64,000 bases of DNA from Chinchilla lanigera (taxonomy: Eukaryota > Chordata > Mammalia > Rodentia > Chinchillidae), in the NCBI RefSeq assembly GCF_000276665.1, contig NW_004955472.1:7355571-7419570 (forward strand). Reading direction: 5' to 3'. The notes beneath the pieces were generated by a model, which was given only the letters and a program-made list of their open reading frames with translations, was not told the DNA's origin and searched no databases. The first letter of the stretch is position 1. Each line of letters begins with the position of its first letter. This document shows positions 44,816 through 57,472 of the stretch, piece by piece. The translations under genes and the position numbers were made by a program.

Positions 44816-46949
44816 ATTAGAGCCTTTTGTGACAGGTCTTCTGTAACCCTAAGCCTTTTTTCTGTCAACTAATGTGAATCCCTGTTTGGAGCCCTCATGA
44901 CACAGTACTGATCACTTGGTTTCAGAAAATCTTGAGGGCTGCATTTTCAGAACATGGCTTATGAAGCATGGGTAACACTTAGGGTTACCCTGCCTCTCAA
45001 AGACTCAGGCAGAAGTTGGCTCCAACCCTGAGGCTTAGCCCTGTGAGCTCAGCATCGCCTTCACCCTGTCCTGGCTGGGGTTTGTTTCTCTGCCTGATCC
45101 TGAATGATGTAGCCTCCTCATCTCCACTCAGAGGACAGGAGACCCAGTGGAGATCAGCGTTGTCCTGGGTCTGCAGCTTTAGTGAGGAGTCCATGGGGGG
45201 TGAGGAGAAAGGACAGACTAGCTCGGGCGTGACCAGCCACCTCCTGTTCCCCTGCATTGTTCCTGCTCTGCCAGTGCCCTGTGCCTGGCAGCTGCACACA
45301 GGACCGGGTCTTTGAGACTCCCCGGGGCCCTGGGTCCTCTTCTGCCCACACACATACCAAACATAGCAAAGTGCACCCACAGCCCACTTGAAGTGAAATT
45401 TTTGCTACAGGCAACGAGAAAAACATGTTTATAGTTTGCCTTTTAAAGTCATTTGATTATATGTAATTAAAAAGAGAAAATTTAACCTATCAATTGTTTT
45501 CATACATAATGAAATATTTTTGAGCATTACATTTAACCAGTGAAGAAGTAAGCATCATGAATTTGTAGTTGTGCATTTCAATACTTACACATTTCCCTTT
45601 GTATTTGGGAAATAATCTCATTTAAGTCACGAACTGTTTCTATATGCCCCGGAAAAAAAGCTTAAACTGTAGGCACCCTAACTGCGCTTTCCAGTGTTTA
45701 AGACGGGTCAGTGGCCTGTCAGCAGTCAAGGCCTCTGGGTAAAGAGCCCAGGTCCTGCCTTCACCGGGAGCGGCCCTGTCAGGCCTGTTCACAGCTTTAT
45801 TCGTCTCTTCACACATATTTCTGCAGATTTACAGTAGTTTGCAAATAGACACGCATGTGGTGTATTCTCACAGAGGGTGTCACAGTAGGAGTCTCAAGCC
45901 ACCTTTAGAAATGCTCCATCTGGGAGTGGATGTGGTCTGAAGCCCAGAGGGAGAGACAGGCTTCCTAGCAAGGACCTAGCACCTTCAGCTGTGTGGAAGG
46001 AGGGGCCAAGATGCAGCTGGGCCCAGTCTGAGAGGCCTTGGAAGGCTCTCGGAACATTTCAGACCTTACCTCATAGGCCATGGAGAAGACCCGACATTCC
46101 AGGAAATGGCTCAAATAACAACCCGGAGAGTAACCTAAGGAGAGTCTCTGGATTTTTCTTTTTCTTTTCTTGTTTCTCTGCTCTGTCCTTTCCAGCATGG
46201 AAGGTTCCTTTTAGCATCATGACTTTTTTTTTTTTAATATAGCTAGACAAACCCAGGTGTCTGGTAGGCTCCAGGGGAAGCTTGCTGGAGGCAGAACTGA
46301 AGGAACAAACGCTCAGACATTTCGAGTTCAGAGTGGCCACTGGGGCCCCATGTGTGTTACGTTTGGATTATTCAGTATTTTCCTTATTCTTTAATGTTAG
46401 GTCTCCTAAGCCAAATGATAAGGTGGAACAGGGTGCAAATTACAGGATGCAGATCACACTGGTGTTTTAGTGTAAACCATCACTGCCATTCACGTTGCAA
46501 AGGTTTGAAAGGTTTTTCTTGGTATTTTACCATGAGTTTTATTTCTTTCATCTCCCTTATTTCATTCACTAGATTAATCTTTTTCTTTTATTCTTCTGTG
46601 TTTGTTTTCTTTTTTTTGAGTGGCCAGTGCTTGAAAATTATATTCTCCATAAGACTGAGATTCCAGGTTTCTTTGAGAGTTACCGTGTATGACAGTGGCC
46701 TTGTGTCCGCACTTGGCCGCGGTCTGTGACACTGTGGAGTGATAGACTCCCCGCTGTACCTGCCGCACGCTGTCACCTCCCGGACCTGAAGGCATCGGCT
46801 GCTCTTTGCTCTGCACTTGCTTTGCTGGACCTGCCTGTTTACCCGTTGATGTGACTTCTTCTGCCCGAGTAAGCATTTCAGTTTGTGGCCATCTTTTCGC
46901 TGAAGCACTAAACTGACTTACGTTTGTTACAAGTATTGATAGAGTTTCA
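44816..46949. other. No recognised gene or repeat
   Basis: Intronic DNA. The opposed frames 44997-45380 (minus) and 45016-45315 (plus), and 46574-46954 (minus), show no known domain. Confidence 0.45.
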
Positions 46950-49280
46950 TTCACATCCGAAGTCTTCCTGTCTGACTCAGCCTGCTTGGGATTACTCTCT
47001 CCTTTCTCGTCCTCTTACGGATTTGTTGAATTCGCTGTCTCCTCATTTTTCCTTCTGAATTGCCCTGAAATTTGAGCTGTTCGTTATATTGTTTTAGTGG
47101 TTACTTATAGTTACAGCATGCCTCTTTTACATGCTAAATTCTAAAGGGATTCATATCCCTACCTTCCTCTGAACAGCACATTTCTAACTTACACCTCGCA
47201 CCCTTAGGCTAGATTTTTATGTATTTGAGGACTGTGTCCTTTTCAAACCTCATGAAGCATTGTTCCTTTTATCTTCTAGGAGTCAATTCTTGTATCACTT
47301 ACCTATATAGTTACGCTTTTTGTCTTATATCAGAATCGCATGTCTTTCGCTATCCTGCAATTATTCCTTAGAACTCCTTTCGTATCTCTTACGTGTGTGG
47401 TCAATTTCCTTTTGCCTGAAGGACATTTTGTAGAGTTTCTTTCACTGCAGGTATGCTGTTGGCAGATTAATTCTGGTGTTATCTGTCTGCTCATGTCTCG
47501 TCTGTTCTTTTTTCTTTCCTCCCCTCCACTCCTTCGGAAGTTACACATTCTATTTCTTCTCCCATATTTCCCCTTTGTTGGCCCTAAAATTATAATGCAT
47601 ACTTAGCTTTTTACATTTTTAAAGTATTAAAATTTTTAAATTATTGAAAATTGCTACTACTCTATCAAGTAGTACTAGGACTTTAGACTATTTTAAGTTT
47701 TCTTTCTGTATTATTGCTGTCATTACATCAAGGTATTCATAACTACTTTCCCCATTAATCTGAAAAGGCTTTTGATCAGTGAGGGTGTTTATAAATTTAT
47801 TGACATGTTTATTCTTTTTTTACCATAGCTCACTTTATATTGAAAAATATTAATTTGCTATATTAATTATATGTCAATAGATAATATATAAATTACATTT
47901 TATGTATTATTTACATATTACTATTAATATATTCCCTTGGAATATATTAATATAATATTGATACTTAATATTAATGTTTTCAGAGGATATCCTTTTCTTT
48001 TTTCATATTCTATTTTACCCCCGTTGTTGAGCACTAATTTAGTTGGGTTGTAGAATATTGGCTTGACACTTATGTTCTAATGCCTCTTTGAATATGAAAT
48101 TCTTTTGTCTTCTGATCATTCTATGGTTATTGACGAGTTTGCTGCCAGTCGGATTGCCATTGTTAAGTTGGTTTATCTCTCCCTCCCTGGCTTTTCACTT
48201 TGGCTTTGATGTTGTGCAGGTTCATGAGTGTGTGCGCACACGCATGGATTTCTTTTAAATCCCACTTAGAACTTTTAATTTTCTAACTCAAGAACATATA
48301 TATTGTTTTAATTCTGCTAAATGCTCAGCTTTTATAATTTTGATACTACCTCTTTTATGACCTACACCTTCCTCCTTGAATTCCATTTAAATGTATTTTT
48401 TTCTGTTTAATCTCTATGTTTTATAGTCACTCCTTCACATTTTTCTATCTCTGTCTCTGCTACAGTCAGAATACTTTCTTCAGATCCATGTTTTGTATTC
48501 TAATTCTTTTTTTTTTTTTTTTTTGCTATATCTAGTATGCAAGTTTAACACTATTTTTCATTTTAAAGAATTCTGTGTTCTTTTCAAATCTATCCTTTTT
48601 TATAGAGGCTGGCTTTTTCATTATTTTTCTCTTTTTTTCACTTTAAAAAATCCTTCTGAACATAATTAGTTTATAGACCCCTTACAGTTTTTCTCTTAAC
48701 TTCAGTTCTTTGAGTGCATATCCTTCTGTGTGTATGTGGCTTCTCTTTCTGACTGGTTTGGTTCTTTGCTTTGTTTAGCAAGCGTTGTTTATTCCGAGGG
48801 AGTCTCGTGATTCCTGAATTATGAAAATATTTCTGTGAAGCAATGAGTTTGCTTTTGCAGAGGTTTCCCTGATTCTGGGAACACTTTTATGATGATTTAT
48901 TGATTCAGGTTTCTTGCACAATCTAAATGTAAATTTGGACAACACACTTGTACATGGCACAGACTTGGAGTTTTATTTTTTCCTTTGGGTGCTTTTTTTT
49001 GCTCTGAGACTGAGACATAATGCAGATTTGCATGCCTCTTTTCTGAGCTACTGGGGCAACGTATTTGCATGCGGGTGAGGGTTTTCAGGAACTCTGTCTT
49101 GATGGACTTCTGGCATTCCACTATCTCACCTTGCACAGGCCTACGCCACACCCCCTGTGCTACTCTGGGCGTGAAAATCCCAGTCTAGGCCCCGAAACAG
49201 TTGTCCCCATTTTACTGCACTTCGGGTGGTTGCCACATTTGCTTTTATGCCTATGTCACTGGCTGTAGATTCTTTATTTC
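46950..49280 (-). mobile_element. Old LINE-1 3' region, antisense, tentative
   Basis: T-rich sequence with GCCTGAAGGACATTTTGTAG, TTTCACTGCAGGTATGCTGT, GGGTTGTAGAATATTGGCTT and TTGACGAGTTTGCTGCCAGT, in the inverted order of an old L1M-type 3' untranslated region. Highly diverged, ends uncertain, no protein. Confidence 0.45.
47830..47975. repeat. AT-rich, self-complementary stretch
   Basis: Nearly all A and T, rich in TAATAT / ATATTA, for example GGAATATATTAATATAATAT. Able to form several alternative hairpins. Confidence 0.7.
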
Positions 49281-49764
49281 TGGCCCGTATTACAAAGAAT
49301 GGTTGAGTTTTATAAGTCCGTGAGCTACATTCTCATGATGGACGCACTGTTTTATGTTACATACGTTTAAACAAAGAGTGATTGAGTGAATTCAGTCTGC
49401 CATGCATTTCTTTGTGAATTAACGCCTGCACCCCGTGCACTGACTGCCGCGCATGTTCCTGCCTTTGCTGTGTAGATGCTAGGGCACAACACGAAGCATA
49501 TGAAGTCTCTGCCCCTGTATTGCTGCCATTCTCAAGTTAAAGACAAGACAAACAATAAATAAAAATCAGGTGGAGCAAAGAAACTTCAGGCAGGATAATG
49601 GGAAAGAGAAGGTCCGGCTGGGATGAGTGTGCTTTCTTCAAGATGGCAAAGGACCTTTGATCAGGAGCTCCGTGAAGTGATGAAGAGTCGTGTTGATTTC
49701 TGGGCTGTCACTTTGGATACTCCAAGAAGCAGACACTGGACAGGACTTGCTATGCAAGAGATTT

Positions 49765-49850
49765 TTTTTTTTTTTCCGGTGCCGGGAATTGAACTCACGA
49801 CGTTGGCTTGCCAGGCAGGCACTGTGCCACTGAGCTAAATCCCCAGCCCC
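49765..49850 (-). mobile_element. ID SINE, antisense, with perfect target duplication
   Basis: Poly(T), CCGGTGCCGGGAATTGAACT, CTTGCCAGGCAGGCACTGTG, GAGCTAAATCCCCAGCCCC. The 14-bp duplication TATGCAAGAGATTT lies at 49751-49764 and 49851-49864. The body has lost a few bases after CGACGTTGG relative to other copies. Confidence 0.96.
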
Positions 49851-50987
49851 TATGCAAGAGATTTATTAAGGCAATTTCTGTCAATAAGACTAGTAACCAA
49901 TGCAGAATGAAAATGTAGTCTCTTATTACAATTTCACATACTAAGAATTTCAAGATGGCTCTAGCAGAGAATTCCACCAAGCACAGGGTCCTTCTGAGTG
50001 CTCTGCCTGACTGCGGCGGAGAAGGGGGAGGCAGCTGAGGACCCCTGGGAGGCTCGTCAGATTGTTAAGTCTGAGTCCAGTGACAAGGAGGGCGGAATTG
50101 CCTGGAAGCATCTAGAGTGCTGGGTCGTTCTGAGAGTTGGGGAGTCCAAGCTGTTGGGGCGTCTTTGAACTGAAGCCACCTGTCAGGTGTTTCCGTCTCT
50201 CAGGAACGGGTTCGCCGGGTACCTGCCGTGCTCAGGCACTGACTAGGATAGCCTGTGGGAAGCATGGCTTCAGCACAAATGCAGAGAAGAATTTCAAACA
50301 CAACACCTATATGAAGTGTGATTGAAATATGCAGTGAATGTTTAAATTTTTAAAAATGACTACAGTGAAAGACACACTGCCTTTAGTACCCCTCACATCA
50401 CCGCCCTCATCGTGAACACTCATCCCATCGTTCTTGCCACTCTCTGAAGCCGTTCTGGAAGTCTTCGTCCACAGGCATCTTTAGTTACACTGTCACGGCT
50501 ACCTTGATGTCCTGAATAGATTCAGACATTTATCCTTCGCTCCCCTTTGGACGGTGGGGAAGAGCCAGCAGCCTCACACCACCAGACCTGAGGACACACC
50601 GTGCTTTTTATGAGTCGGATGGTGGGCAGTGGCAGGAGCACTCACTGATTTTTTTATCACACCTCTTAAAGACACAAAGGAGGACTCCCAGAACTGCTTG
50701 ACAGAGCGGCAAGAACCTGGCATAAGTGTTTGGAGTGAAGGCGAGGATCTTGAGGGGGATGAATGCCGTGTGTCTCTACTCTGATACCTTTTTCTTGTTT
50801 AAAGTTCCTGGATATTTTGATCACATCTTGCAACTCCTGGGCAATTGTGTTCCTTGTAAACAGGGCGTCCATCGGCACATTCTCCTGGCAGGGTAAAAGA
50901 GTGTCTGTTTTTAGAAGAGTGAACAGAAATTTCAGAGGCTCTTTTTCCTGGCTTGAATTGTTTTCCCTGCCAGAAATTTATAGGTTC

Positions 50988-51130
50988 TGTTGGTGCGCGC
51001 CAATAATCCCAGCATTGGGGAGGCTGAGCCAGGAGGATTGCCTGAGGTGAGGCCAGCCTGAGTGACATAGCAAGACCCTGTCTCAAGAAAAAAAAAAGAA
51101 AAACAAATAGAAAAAGAAAGAAGGAAAAAA
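50988..51130 (+). mobile_element. B1 SINE with A-rich tail
   Basis: TTGGTGCGCGCCAATAATCC, GGGGAGGCTGAGCCAGGAGG, then AAGACCCTGTCTCAAGAAAA and an AAAGAAGGAAAA tail. The second arm of the internal duplication is missing. Confidence 0.9.
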
Positions 51131-51159
51131 GAAAAAAGAAATCCATGGGCTAAAGTCCT

Positions 51160-51530
51160 AATCACAGTTATCCCTGAATGTGACCTTCTTTGGAGACAGA
51201 GTCCTTCTGGGAGTATTCATTAAAAATGGTCATCCTGGAGTAGGCTAGGCCCCTAATCCAGAATGACTGCTGACTTCATAAAAGGTGGAAGTTAGGCGTG
51301 TGTTTAAATGCAAGGCGGATATGGGAAGATGAGTCTCCAAGACAAGGCAGAGTGAAGATCAGCAGAAAACCTGGTGAAGCAGGAGAGAAGCAGGGGCCAG
51401 ACCCTTCCCCGGCACCTTCGGAGGAAGTATGATTTCAGATCTCTGGCCTCCAGGTGAGACAACATCGTTCTATTTTTAAGCCACCCAGTTTTCTGTACTC
51501 TGTTACGGTAGCTCCAGCAAACTAATGCCG
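51160..51530 (+). mobile_element. MLT1/MST-type MaLR LTR
   Basis: CCCTGAATGTGACCTTCTTT, GGAGACAGAGTCCTTCTGGG, CTCTGGCCTCCAGGTGAGAC, TTTTTAAGCCACCCAGTTTT and CTCCAGCAAACTAATGC in LTR order. No internal region. Confidence 0.75.
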
Positions 51531-51741
51531 CGCTGAAGTGGCCTTAGACTTGGTGTGCTGGAGAAATGCTAAGACCAGTGTGGACGCAGCGTGCAGTTGA
51601 GGGCAGGGTGACAGCGGGAAGAGAGGTGTCCAGGGACCGGGTCTGCGGGTCATGGCTCTGTGAACCGATGTAGGATTGGTTTTTATTCTGAGTATGATAG
51701 GAAACCTTCACCAGGTTTGGAGAGGGCAGTGGACTGATTTT

Positions 51742-51764
51742 ACACATACACACACACACACACA
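51742..51764. repeat. (CA)n microsatellite
   Basis: Short CA run with one TA interruption. Confidence 0.95.
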
Positions 51765-51777
51765 ATCGTCCTCACAC

Positions 51778-51982
51778 CAGTTTTTTTGCTACTGGGGCTG
51801 AACATAGGGCATTGACCCTGAGCTACATCACAAGTCTTTTTGAATTTTTTAACTTAGTTTTTATTCTGAGCTAGGCTCTCACTAAGTTACTAAATTGCCC
51901 AGGTTGGGCTCAAAATTGCAATCCACCTGCCTCAGCCTCCCAGAGTGCTGAGTATAGGCCTTTGCCACTGCTCCTGACTTCA
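51778..51982 (-). mobile_element. B1-dID dimeric SINE, antisense
   Basis: Inverted ID part (CATAGGGCATTGACCCTGAG), then inverted B1 part (AGCTAGGCTCTCACTAAGTT, CACCTGCCTCAGCCTCCCAG). Confidence 0.8.
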
Positions 51983-52165
51983 CGTATTCATTGAAAATAT
52001 TCCTCTGGCTACTGTGTGGAAGTAGATTATAGGGGGAAAACAGCGCAAGCAGGGTAACCAGGCAGGTCCATGGCAGCTATAAGGAAAGAGTGGTTTGTGG
52101 CTGAGTAGCTGCTGCGAAGGTGGTGAGAAGGGTGGGTGTGCCAGCAGTTTAAAGCTAAACTAGAC

Positions 52166-52437
52166 AGCTGAGGATGGTGGCACACGTGTGAGATCTCAGC
52201 ACACCACAAGGCTGAGGCTGGAGGATTCCGTTTTTGAGCCCAGTCCAGACAATTAAATGATTTAATTTCAATTTTAAAATTTCAATTTAAAAATTAACAC
52301 AAAAACCAAAAATACAAAAGGGCTAGCAATGTAGCTCGGTGCTAAAAGATAACACTAAAAAAATAAAAATAAAATAGGGCTAGCAGAGTAGCTCAATGCA
52401 AAGGCCCTGGGGTCACCCCCAGTACTAAATAAAGTAA
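52166..52437 (+). mobile_element. B1 plus two ID-like parts (composite SINE)
   Basis: B1-like left part (GAGGATGGTGGCACACGTGT, AAGGCTGAGGCTGGAGGATT), then two tandem ID-like starts: GGGCTAGCAATGTAGCTCGG at 52320 and GGGCTAGCAGAGTAGCTCAA at 52377, each followed by an A-rich tract. This looks like a B1-dID whose ID part was duplicated. Confidence 0.6.
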
Positions 52438-52614
52438 TTAATTAAATAACTTACAGAAGGATTAGAAGAGCAGTGTGAGGGAGAGGAGAGTCAAGGTACA
52501 AATACTGGGGCTGAGCGACAGGACAACTGGAATTTCTGTTTTCTAAGATAGGAGCTCGGGCTGAAGAGCTTGTCTGGAGTTTACAGGGCTAGAACTAGAG
52601 ATGTCTGCCGTGTT

Positions 52615-52775
52615 TTACAAGTCACGTGTTGTTTTGCAACTTGCTTTTTCATCTCCATGGACTTCTTCTACATCATATAGATGTACTGACCTCATAGCAC
52701 TTTGAAATATACCTTCTAAGTGAGACCTTTGGGTTGTTTCTCTTTTCATGTGTGACGGTACATAATAATGCTTAC
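52615..52775 (-). mobile_element. Old LINE-1 3' fragment, tentative
   Basis: TTGCAACTTGCTTTTTCATC, CATCATATAGATGTACTGAC and TGAGACCTTTGGGTTGTTTC recall the inverted L1M 3' end. Confidence 0.4.
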
Positions 52776-52784
52776 ATAGCCATA

Positions 52785-53310
52785 TTGTTTATCTGCTGCT
52801 GTGTAACAAAATACCTACCCAACCAGCTATAACTAACATCTATTAATTATTTCAAAGTTGCCGAGATCCTGACCCACGGGATCTCTCACACGCTGAAGCA
52901 GCGGTCATCCCAAGGCTCCACTGGGCAGGGCTGCTTCGGAGCTGTCTCGCTGGTTGTTGGTAGGATTCAGCTATGGGCTGTTGGCCTGAGGCCCTTCGCT
53001 TCTCACTGGTCACTGAATGGAAGCCATTTTCAGTTTCTTGCGGTGTGGGCCTCTCAGTAGGAAAGCTCGCAACATGGAGGATCCCTTCATCAAAGAAGCA
53101 AGTGAGGGCGTATTTGAGCAAGGTGGAAGTCAGTCTTTCATAACCTAATCTCAGAAGTGTTCCTTCTCCCTTTTGCTGTATTTCTTCACTAGAGCTAAGT
53201 CTTTAGGCCCAGCCCTCGCTCGAGAGGAAAGGGTTATATAAGGCCACGGGTAACAGCAGGCAGTTGTCTTTGGGTTTCATTTTAGAAATTTATCTGCCAC
53301 AGTAGTTTGA
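52785..53310 (-). mobile_element. Old interspersed repeat (LTR-like), antisense, family uncertain
   Basis: TCTGCTGCTGTGTAACAAAA, GGCAGGGCTGCTTCGGAGCT, CTCGCAACATGGAGGATCCC and AAATTTATCTGCCACAG follow a familiar ancient mammalian repeat layout, but I cannot name the family. A minus frame of 89 codons at 53121-52852 is incidental. Confidence 0.45.
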
Positions 53311-54064
53311 TTGATTATTAAATTTCCCTCAATTTTGTAAGGGAAAAGGAATGTGTATGTTAAGATTTGCTATATAATACCAGATTCCTTTTCAAAAGCC
53401 TCACTCAGATTCCAAACTTTATTTTGATGAACCTGTTTAGTAATATCTGAGAAGGAAAGGTTGTAGATCCTTGAAGAGCCTGTGCAGATTTTGTCATGAA
53501 TTTTTCTTTCCTTCCTCATTTCCTTTTTCCCAGTCCCATCACAAACTTCTCAGCACAGGAAGTAGCTGTTTGATAACAGAGTTGGTACAAAGGTTCTAAC
53601 CAGCAGGTACATGCCATCCCTGCCGTCACGGTGCTGTGCTAGGTTATGATGCCCTGTGTGGTATCATTAAAAAATGTCACTGTCTTTATTTGCTTCCTGG
53701 CTTGGGTCAGGTTTGTTCAGCTGGACTTGATTAGAAAGATTAAAAAAAAAAATCTAGCTGGTGTAGGGCGTCAACCTGAGCCCATGATATCTAAGGAAAG
53801 TCCATGTGAATCATTTCTTCTGATTGCTCAGAGCTCAGAAGCTTCTGGTAGGACATGGAATTATGGGGCATACGTCTATTTCCTCACTAGGCAGAAAACT
53901 CCCTTACATAAAAGGATCTTTTATGTTGATTAAGATACGTTGAAGGAAATGTAGATTATTATAAGAATAATTTTATCTCCTCTGCACACAGTTTGAGACG
54001 TCTTTATAAAATTGGCGGCATTCTAAACCTAAACTGTTGTAGAAATGAAGCAGTTGGCTCTCAG
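53311..54064. other. No recognised gene or repeat
   Basis: AT-rich intronic DNA; the frame 53646-53933 (95 codons, plus) has no known motif. Confidence 0.45.
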
Positions 54065-54380
54065 GTGTCTTGGCTCAGACTGCTGTAACACAGTACTATT
54101 GAACTGAGTGGCTTAGAAACAGCAGAAGCTTATTCCGCACATTTCTGGTTTGCAAATCTAAGATCAGGTTGCCAACACGGTTGCGTTCTAGTCTGGGACC
54201 CCTTAAAGGCAAGAGAGCCCGCCAGCGTACCTTTCGGAAGGGAGCTAACACACCAACGAAGGTGGAGCCCTTACGACCTCATTGCTACCCAAAGGCCCCT
54301 TCTGCACACACTACCACACTGGGGCGTAGGATTTCAGTATATAAACTGAGTGCCGGGGGGAGCACAGCCATTTAGTCCAC
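54065..54380 (-). mobile_element. MaLR-type LTR, antisense
   Basis: GTGTCTTGGCTCAGACTGCT, GAGTGGCTTAGAAACAGCAG, AGCTTATTCCGCACATTTCT, CTAAGATCAGGTTGCCAACA and AGCACAGCCATTTAGTCCAC in the inverted LTR order. Confidence 0.65.
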
Positions 54381-56694
54381 ACCAGTGTGCTGCTGTTAGC
54401 TTAGGTGCCCTAGTTGAAAGCGTAAACTATCTTGGCAGCTTCTTCGGAGTTCTAGAGTGCCTTCTTCCCCATTGTTGTGAGCAAGGTTGGCAGGTTGGAG
54501 AGGAGCTGGGATGAGGTCGGGGCGGGCGACCCGCACCCCCTGTGTGTCTGGGCTTTGGGTGGAGATGAGCTGGGAGGCCCCCACGTCCTGCCTCTGCATT
54601 CTGACTCCAGGTCCCTGGGTACTCGCTTCAAGGGCCATGTGGTCTTTTTCACATGTGTTAGTTAAAACGCTGGCCCTCAGGGCAGCAGATCGCCCTCCCC
54701 TGTGACCCTGGCTTGGAAAGCTGCCCCTGATCGGACACTTTGCCAGCCAGGACCCTACCTCCTTCACATCCCTGCTCTCCTGCAAGCCAGGTGCTCTGGG
54801 AACAGGGCTCCTCAAAGGCGGAGCGACTGCTTCGTGTCCCAGCATGACCCCAGCCTCCCCGCTCTGGCCTTCCTCAGACGCCCGGGCAGGTTGTACTCAC
54901 ATTTCACAAGATTACTCTGCTAGATGAGAAAAACGTGTCCTTTATTCAGGACGGTAAGCTCATTTGTGTGGACTGCACTCCCTGCAGAAATGAGGCTCCA
55001 TTGTAGAGGCCGTTCCAAGCTGAAATAAATCAGGGCTCCTTGGCCATACTACCCTGCTCTGTCAGTTTTTGTCTTTTTCTAGAAGCTGTTCAGGTTAGGG
55101 CAAATTAGAGGGGAGCAAAGAAGGACCAGTTCATTGTATAATCGCTTAAAATCTCTAGAATCTTGGAATGACTATCTGGAATTTAAGATGTAAATGTTGG
55201 CAAATGATTTGTACCTTGTGAGTTATGTAAAGATCTCCATTTGAGAGTATTAAAATTGCTTTTAGATGCTTTTGTATAGGACAGTTTTATGTGTCTGTAG
55301 AACTTTGTATTTTTTTCAGTCTTCCCCTATATGTGGCCTGTGAATTTTATTTTTTTGGCCTGAAGTAGGTGGAAAAAATGTTTATATTTATCAGCTGTTA
55401 TAGGATCCTATACCACATTTTTCCAAAACGAATTTGAGTCATCTGGCACTTACATAAAATCAAACACTGCTTAAATTTAGAGTACTGCTTTGTTTTGTTT
55501 TAAAGAATAAACTACAGTTTAAAGAGAATAGAGTAGGAGCTACTAACAAACACCTGTTCTGATCTTTTCCTAGGCAGATGCTCTTTTCCTAGGATTAGTG
55601 ACTGTGTGCTTCTGTCTTTCCTCTTCGTAGAGCAGAGAAGCTCTCTAACAGAAACAAACTCATCACAACACACTGAGGAAGGCAGAATCGTAAAGGAAAA
55701 GGGCATCAGTGGATGTGGCATTCTGGACTGTGCTTGGAGCAATAATAAAGGGCGCCCTTGCTGCAGGCTTGGCTCGGCCCTGCGCCTGGAGCCCCCATTT
55801 TTGTCCGTGGCTTTGCCTGAGCAGACGCTTCCCCTACAGAATGTCCTGAAGCCTTAAGACACTTCCGAGGGCATATTTTCCCCTCCTATAGCTTTAACTG
55901 TTTTTAAGCAGAGTGGGGGCACTCTCACCTGTCATCAAAAACAGTATGAAAGAAGCAAAACCACCCAAGGAAGAAACAGGAAGAACAATTCCCTTAAACA
56001 CATGAAGAAGCACCCTGAAATCATACTTTGGAGAGGCGACCTTTTCCTCCTGCAAGTTGGTTGAGAAACTTTGCGTTTTTCTCTTTGATTTTTGGTTCCT
56101 TCTATTTTTAACATTTTGTTTTTGGCTCATTTGCACATTGTGGTTACATAAGAAAATCAGAATTGAGATGTTTGGTACTAAAAAGGCACCGCTCGTCTCA
56201 GGATGAGTTTTTCTGTTGCTGTAGTGAGAGAGCTTGAATTCCCAACATAAAGATAATGGGCGTAAGTGTCTGGTCAACACAAGGGTTCTGGCCAGCTGCT
56301 CGCATGGTCCCTGAGGCCACGTTCCAACCCTGACCCCTGCCCTGGTGAAAGCTGCTCTGCGGGTGTTTGGAGGGAGCGGCCAGTGTGTTTGTCCAGGACG
56401 GGGAACAACTCTGCTGCTCCTCCCTCCCCGGATGGGTCTGGATGGGTCAAGGTGGGTCACCCTCTTCTATAATCACTGGCGATTACTGAGAACCCGCCAT
56501 GGCCAGACCTGCTGCTCAGCTCTTCTCTCTGCAGCCTTGTCTGATGGCGTCCACAGTCCTTCGAGGTGTAATCCGTCAGGAGTGTTTAGTGAGAAAGGGA
56601 AGGATACGGAACTCTCTGACAATGGGGAACACATACATAAGTTCAAGAAACCATTATATTAATGCTGAGGATCAAAGCTAATGCTCATTGCTAC
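54381..56694. other. No recognised gene or repeat
   Basis: Moderately GC-rich around 54480-54900, where open frames exist on both strands (minus 54845-54396 is longest), and AT-rich after 55100. The minus frame 56460-55894 (188 codons) is one of the longest non-IFNK frames but opens opposite other frames and shows no domain. A doubled CTTTTCCTAGG lies at about 55564-55592. Confidence 0.4.
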
Positions 56695-56925
56695 ATACCC
56701 ACCTTGTGCCCAGTGCTATGTCAGATGCTCTTTATTGGATAAGGTCATTGAACTCTCTTAACATCAGGAGATAATTTTATTATTTTCATTTTATAGAAGA
56801 GGAAAGTAAAGTTTAGTGATGTGATAGAGTAAGCTCGAATCCTGGCAGCTATGAACATGGGCAACGTGGGACTCAAACCCTGGCAGTCTGATGCACACTC
56901 AGAGCCACTAGCCAGTCCACCCGGC
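56695..56925 (-). mobile_element. MIR, antisense, near full length
   Basis: CAGTGCTATGTCAGATGCTC, TTTTCATTTTATAGAAGAGG and GGGACTCAAACCCTGGCAGT in inverted MIR order. Confidence 0.8.
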
Positions 56926-57044
56926 CCGGAACCAACTGAGCCAGCCTCTGTGTGGGGTGGGCAGTGAAGCGGCCGTGCCAGTCAGGGGAAGGGTCTCACC
57001 CCATCCCGGTGTGGTTCGAGTTAGTCCTCCTTCTCCCCAGGCTC

Positions 57045-57138
57045 ATTTCCTTTTTCCTTTCCTTATATGAGAATCAAACTCAGCACTTTGCACTTGCCAG
57101 GCAGGTGCTGTACCTCTGAGCTACGTCCCAGCCTCTCC
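57045..57138 (-). mobile_element. ID SINE, antisense
   Basis: GAGAATCAAACTCAGCACTT, CACTTGCCAGGCAGGTGCTG and CTGAGCTACGTCCCAGCCTC. Confidence 0.88.
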
Positions 57139-57307
57139 AGGGGCTTTTTCTGTCATTCTTAATGCTGGAAATCCTGCTCTTCAAATGATCACATTTCTGT
57201 GTTGCCCATTCCCCTGGGTGAATGGCTCTCGGCCCAGGGACCCCTGAATATGCCAGGACATGTGCATCAGAATCCCTGGCTTGGAGAGTTCTTAAACATT
57301 ACTGTAT

Positions 57308-57472
57308 GTAGCCAGGCTTGGTGGTGCATGCCTATAATCCCAGCATTTGGGAGGCTGAGGCAGGAGGGTTGGTGCTAATTCTGCTTTCCGACCAGCCTGG
57401 GCTACAAAGTGAGCTCAAGGCTAGCCTGAACTGTGTAGCAAGACCCTGTCTCAAAAAGATAAAAAACAAAAC
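57308..57472 (+). mobile_element. B1 SINE
   Basis: AGCCAGGCTTGGTGGTGCAT, GCCTATAATCCCAGCATTTG, both internal-duplication arms (GGGCTACAAAGTGAGCTCAA, AGCCTGAACTGTGTAGCAAG) and CCTGTCTCAAAAAG. Confidence 0.93.

Noticed and set aside
55894..56460. 188-codon minus-strand open frame
   Set aside because: No motif or family resemblance, other open frames overlap it on the opposite strand, and no start context or promoter supports it.
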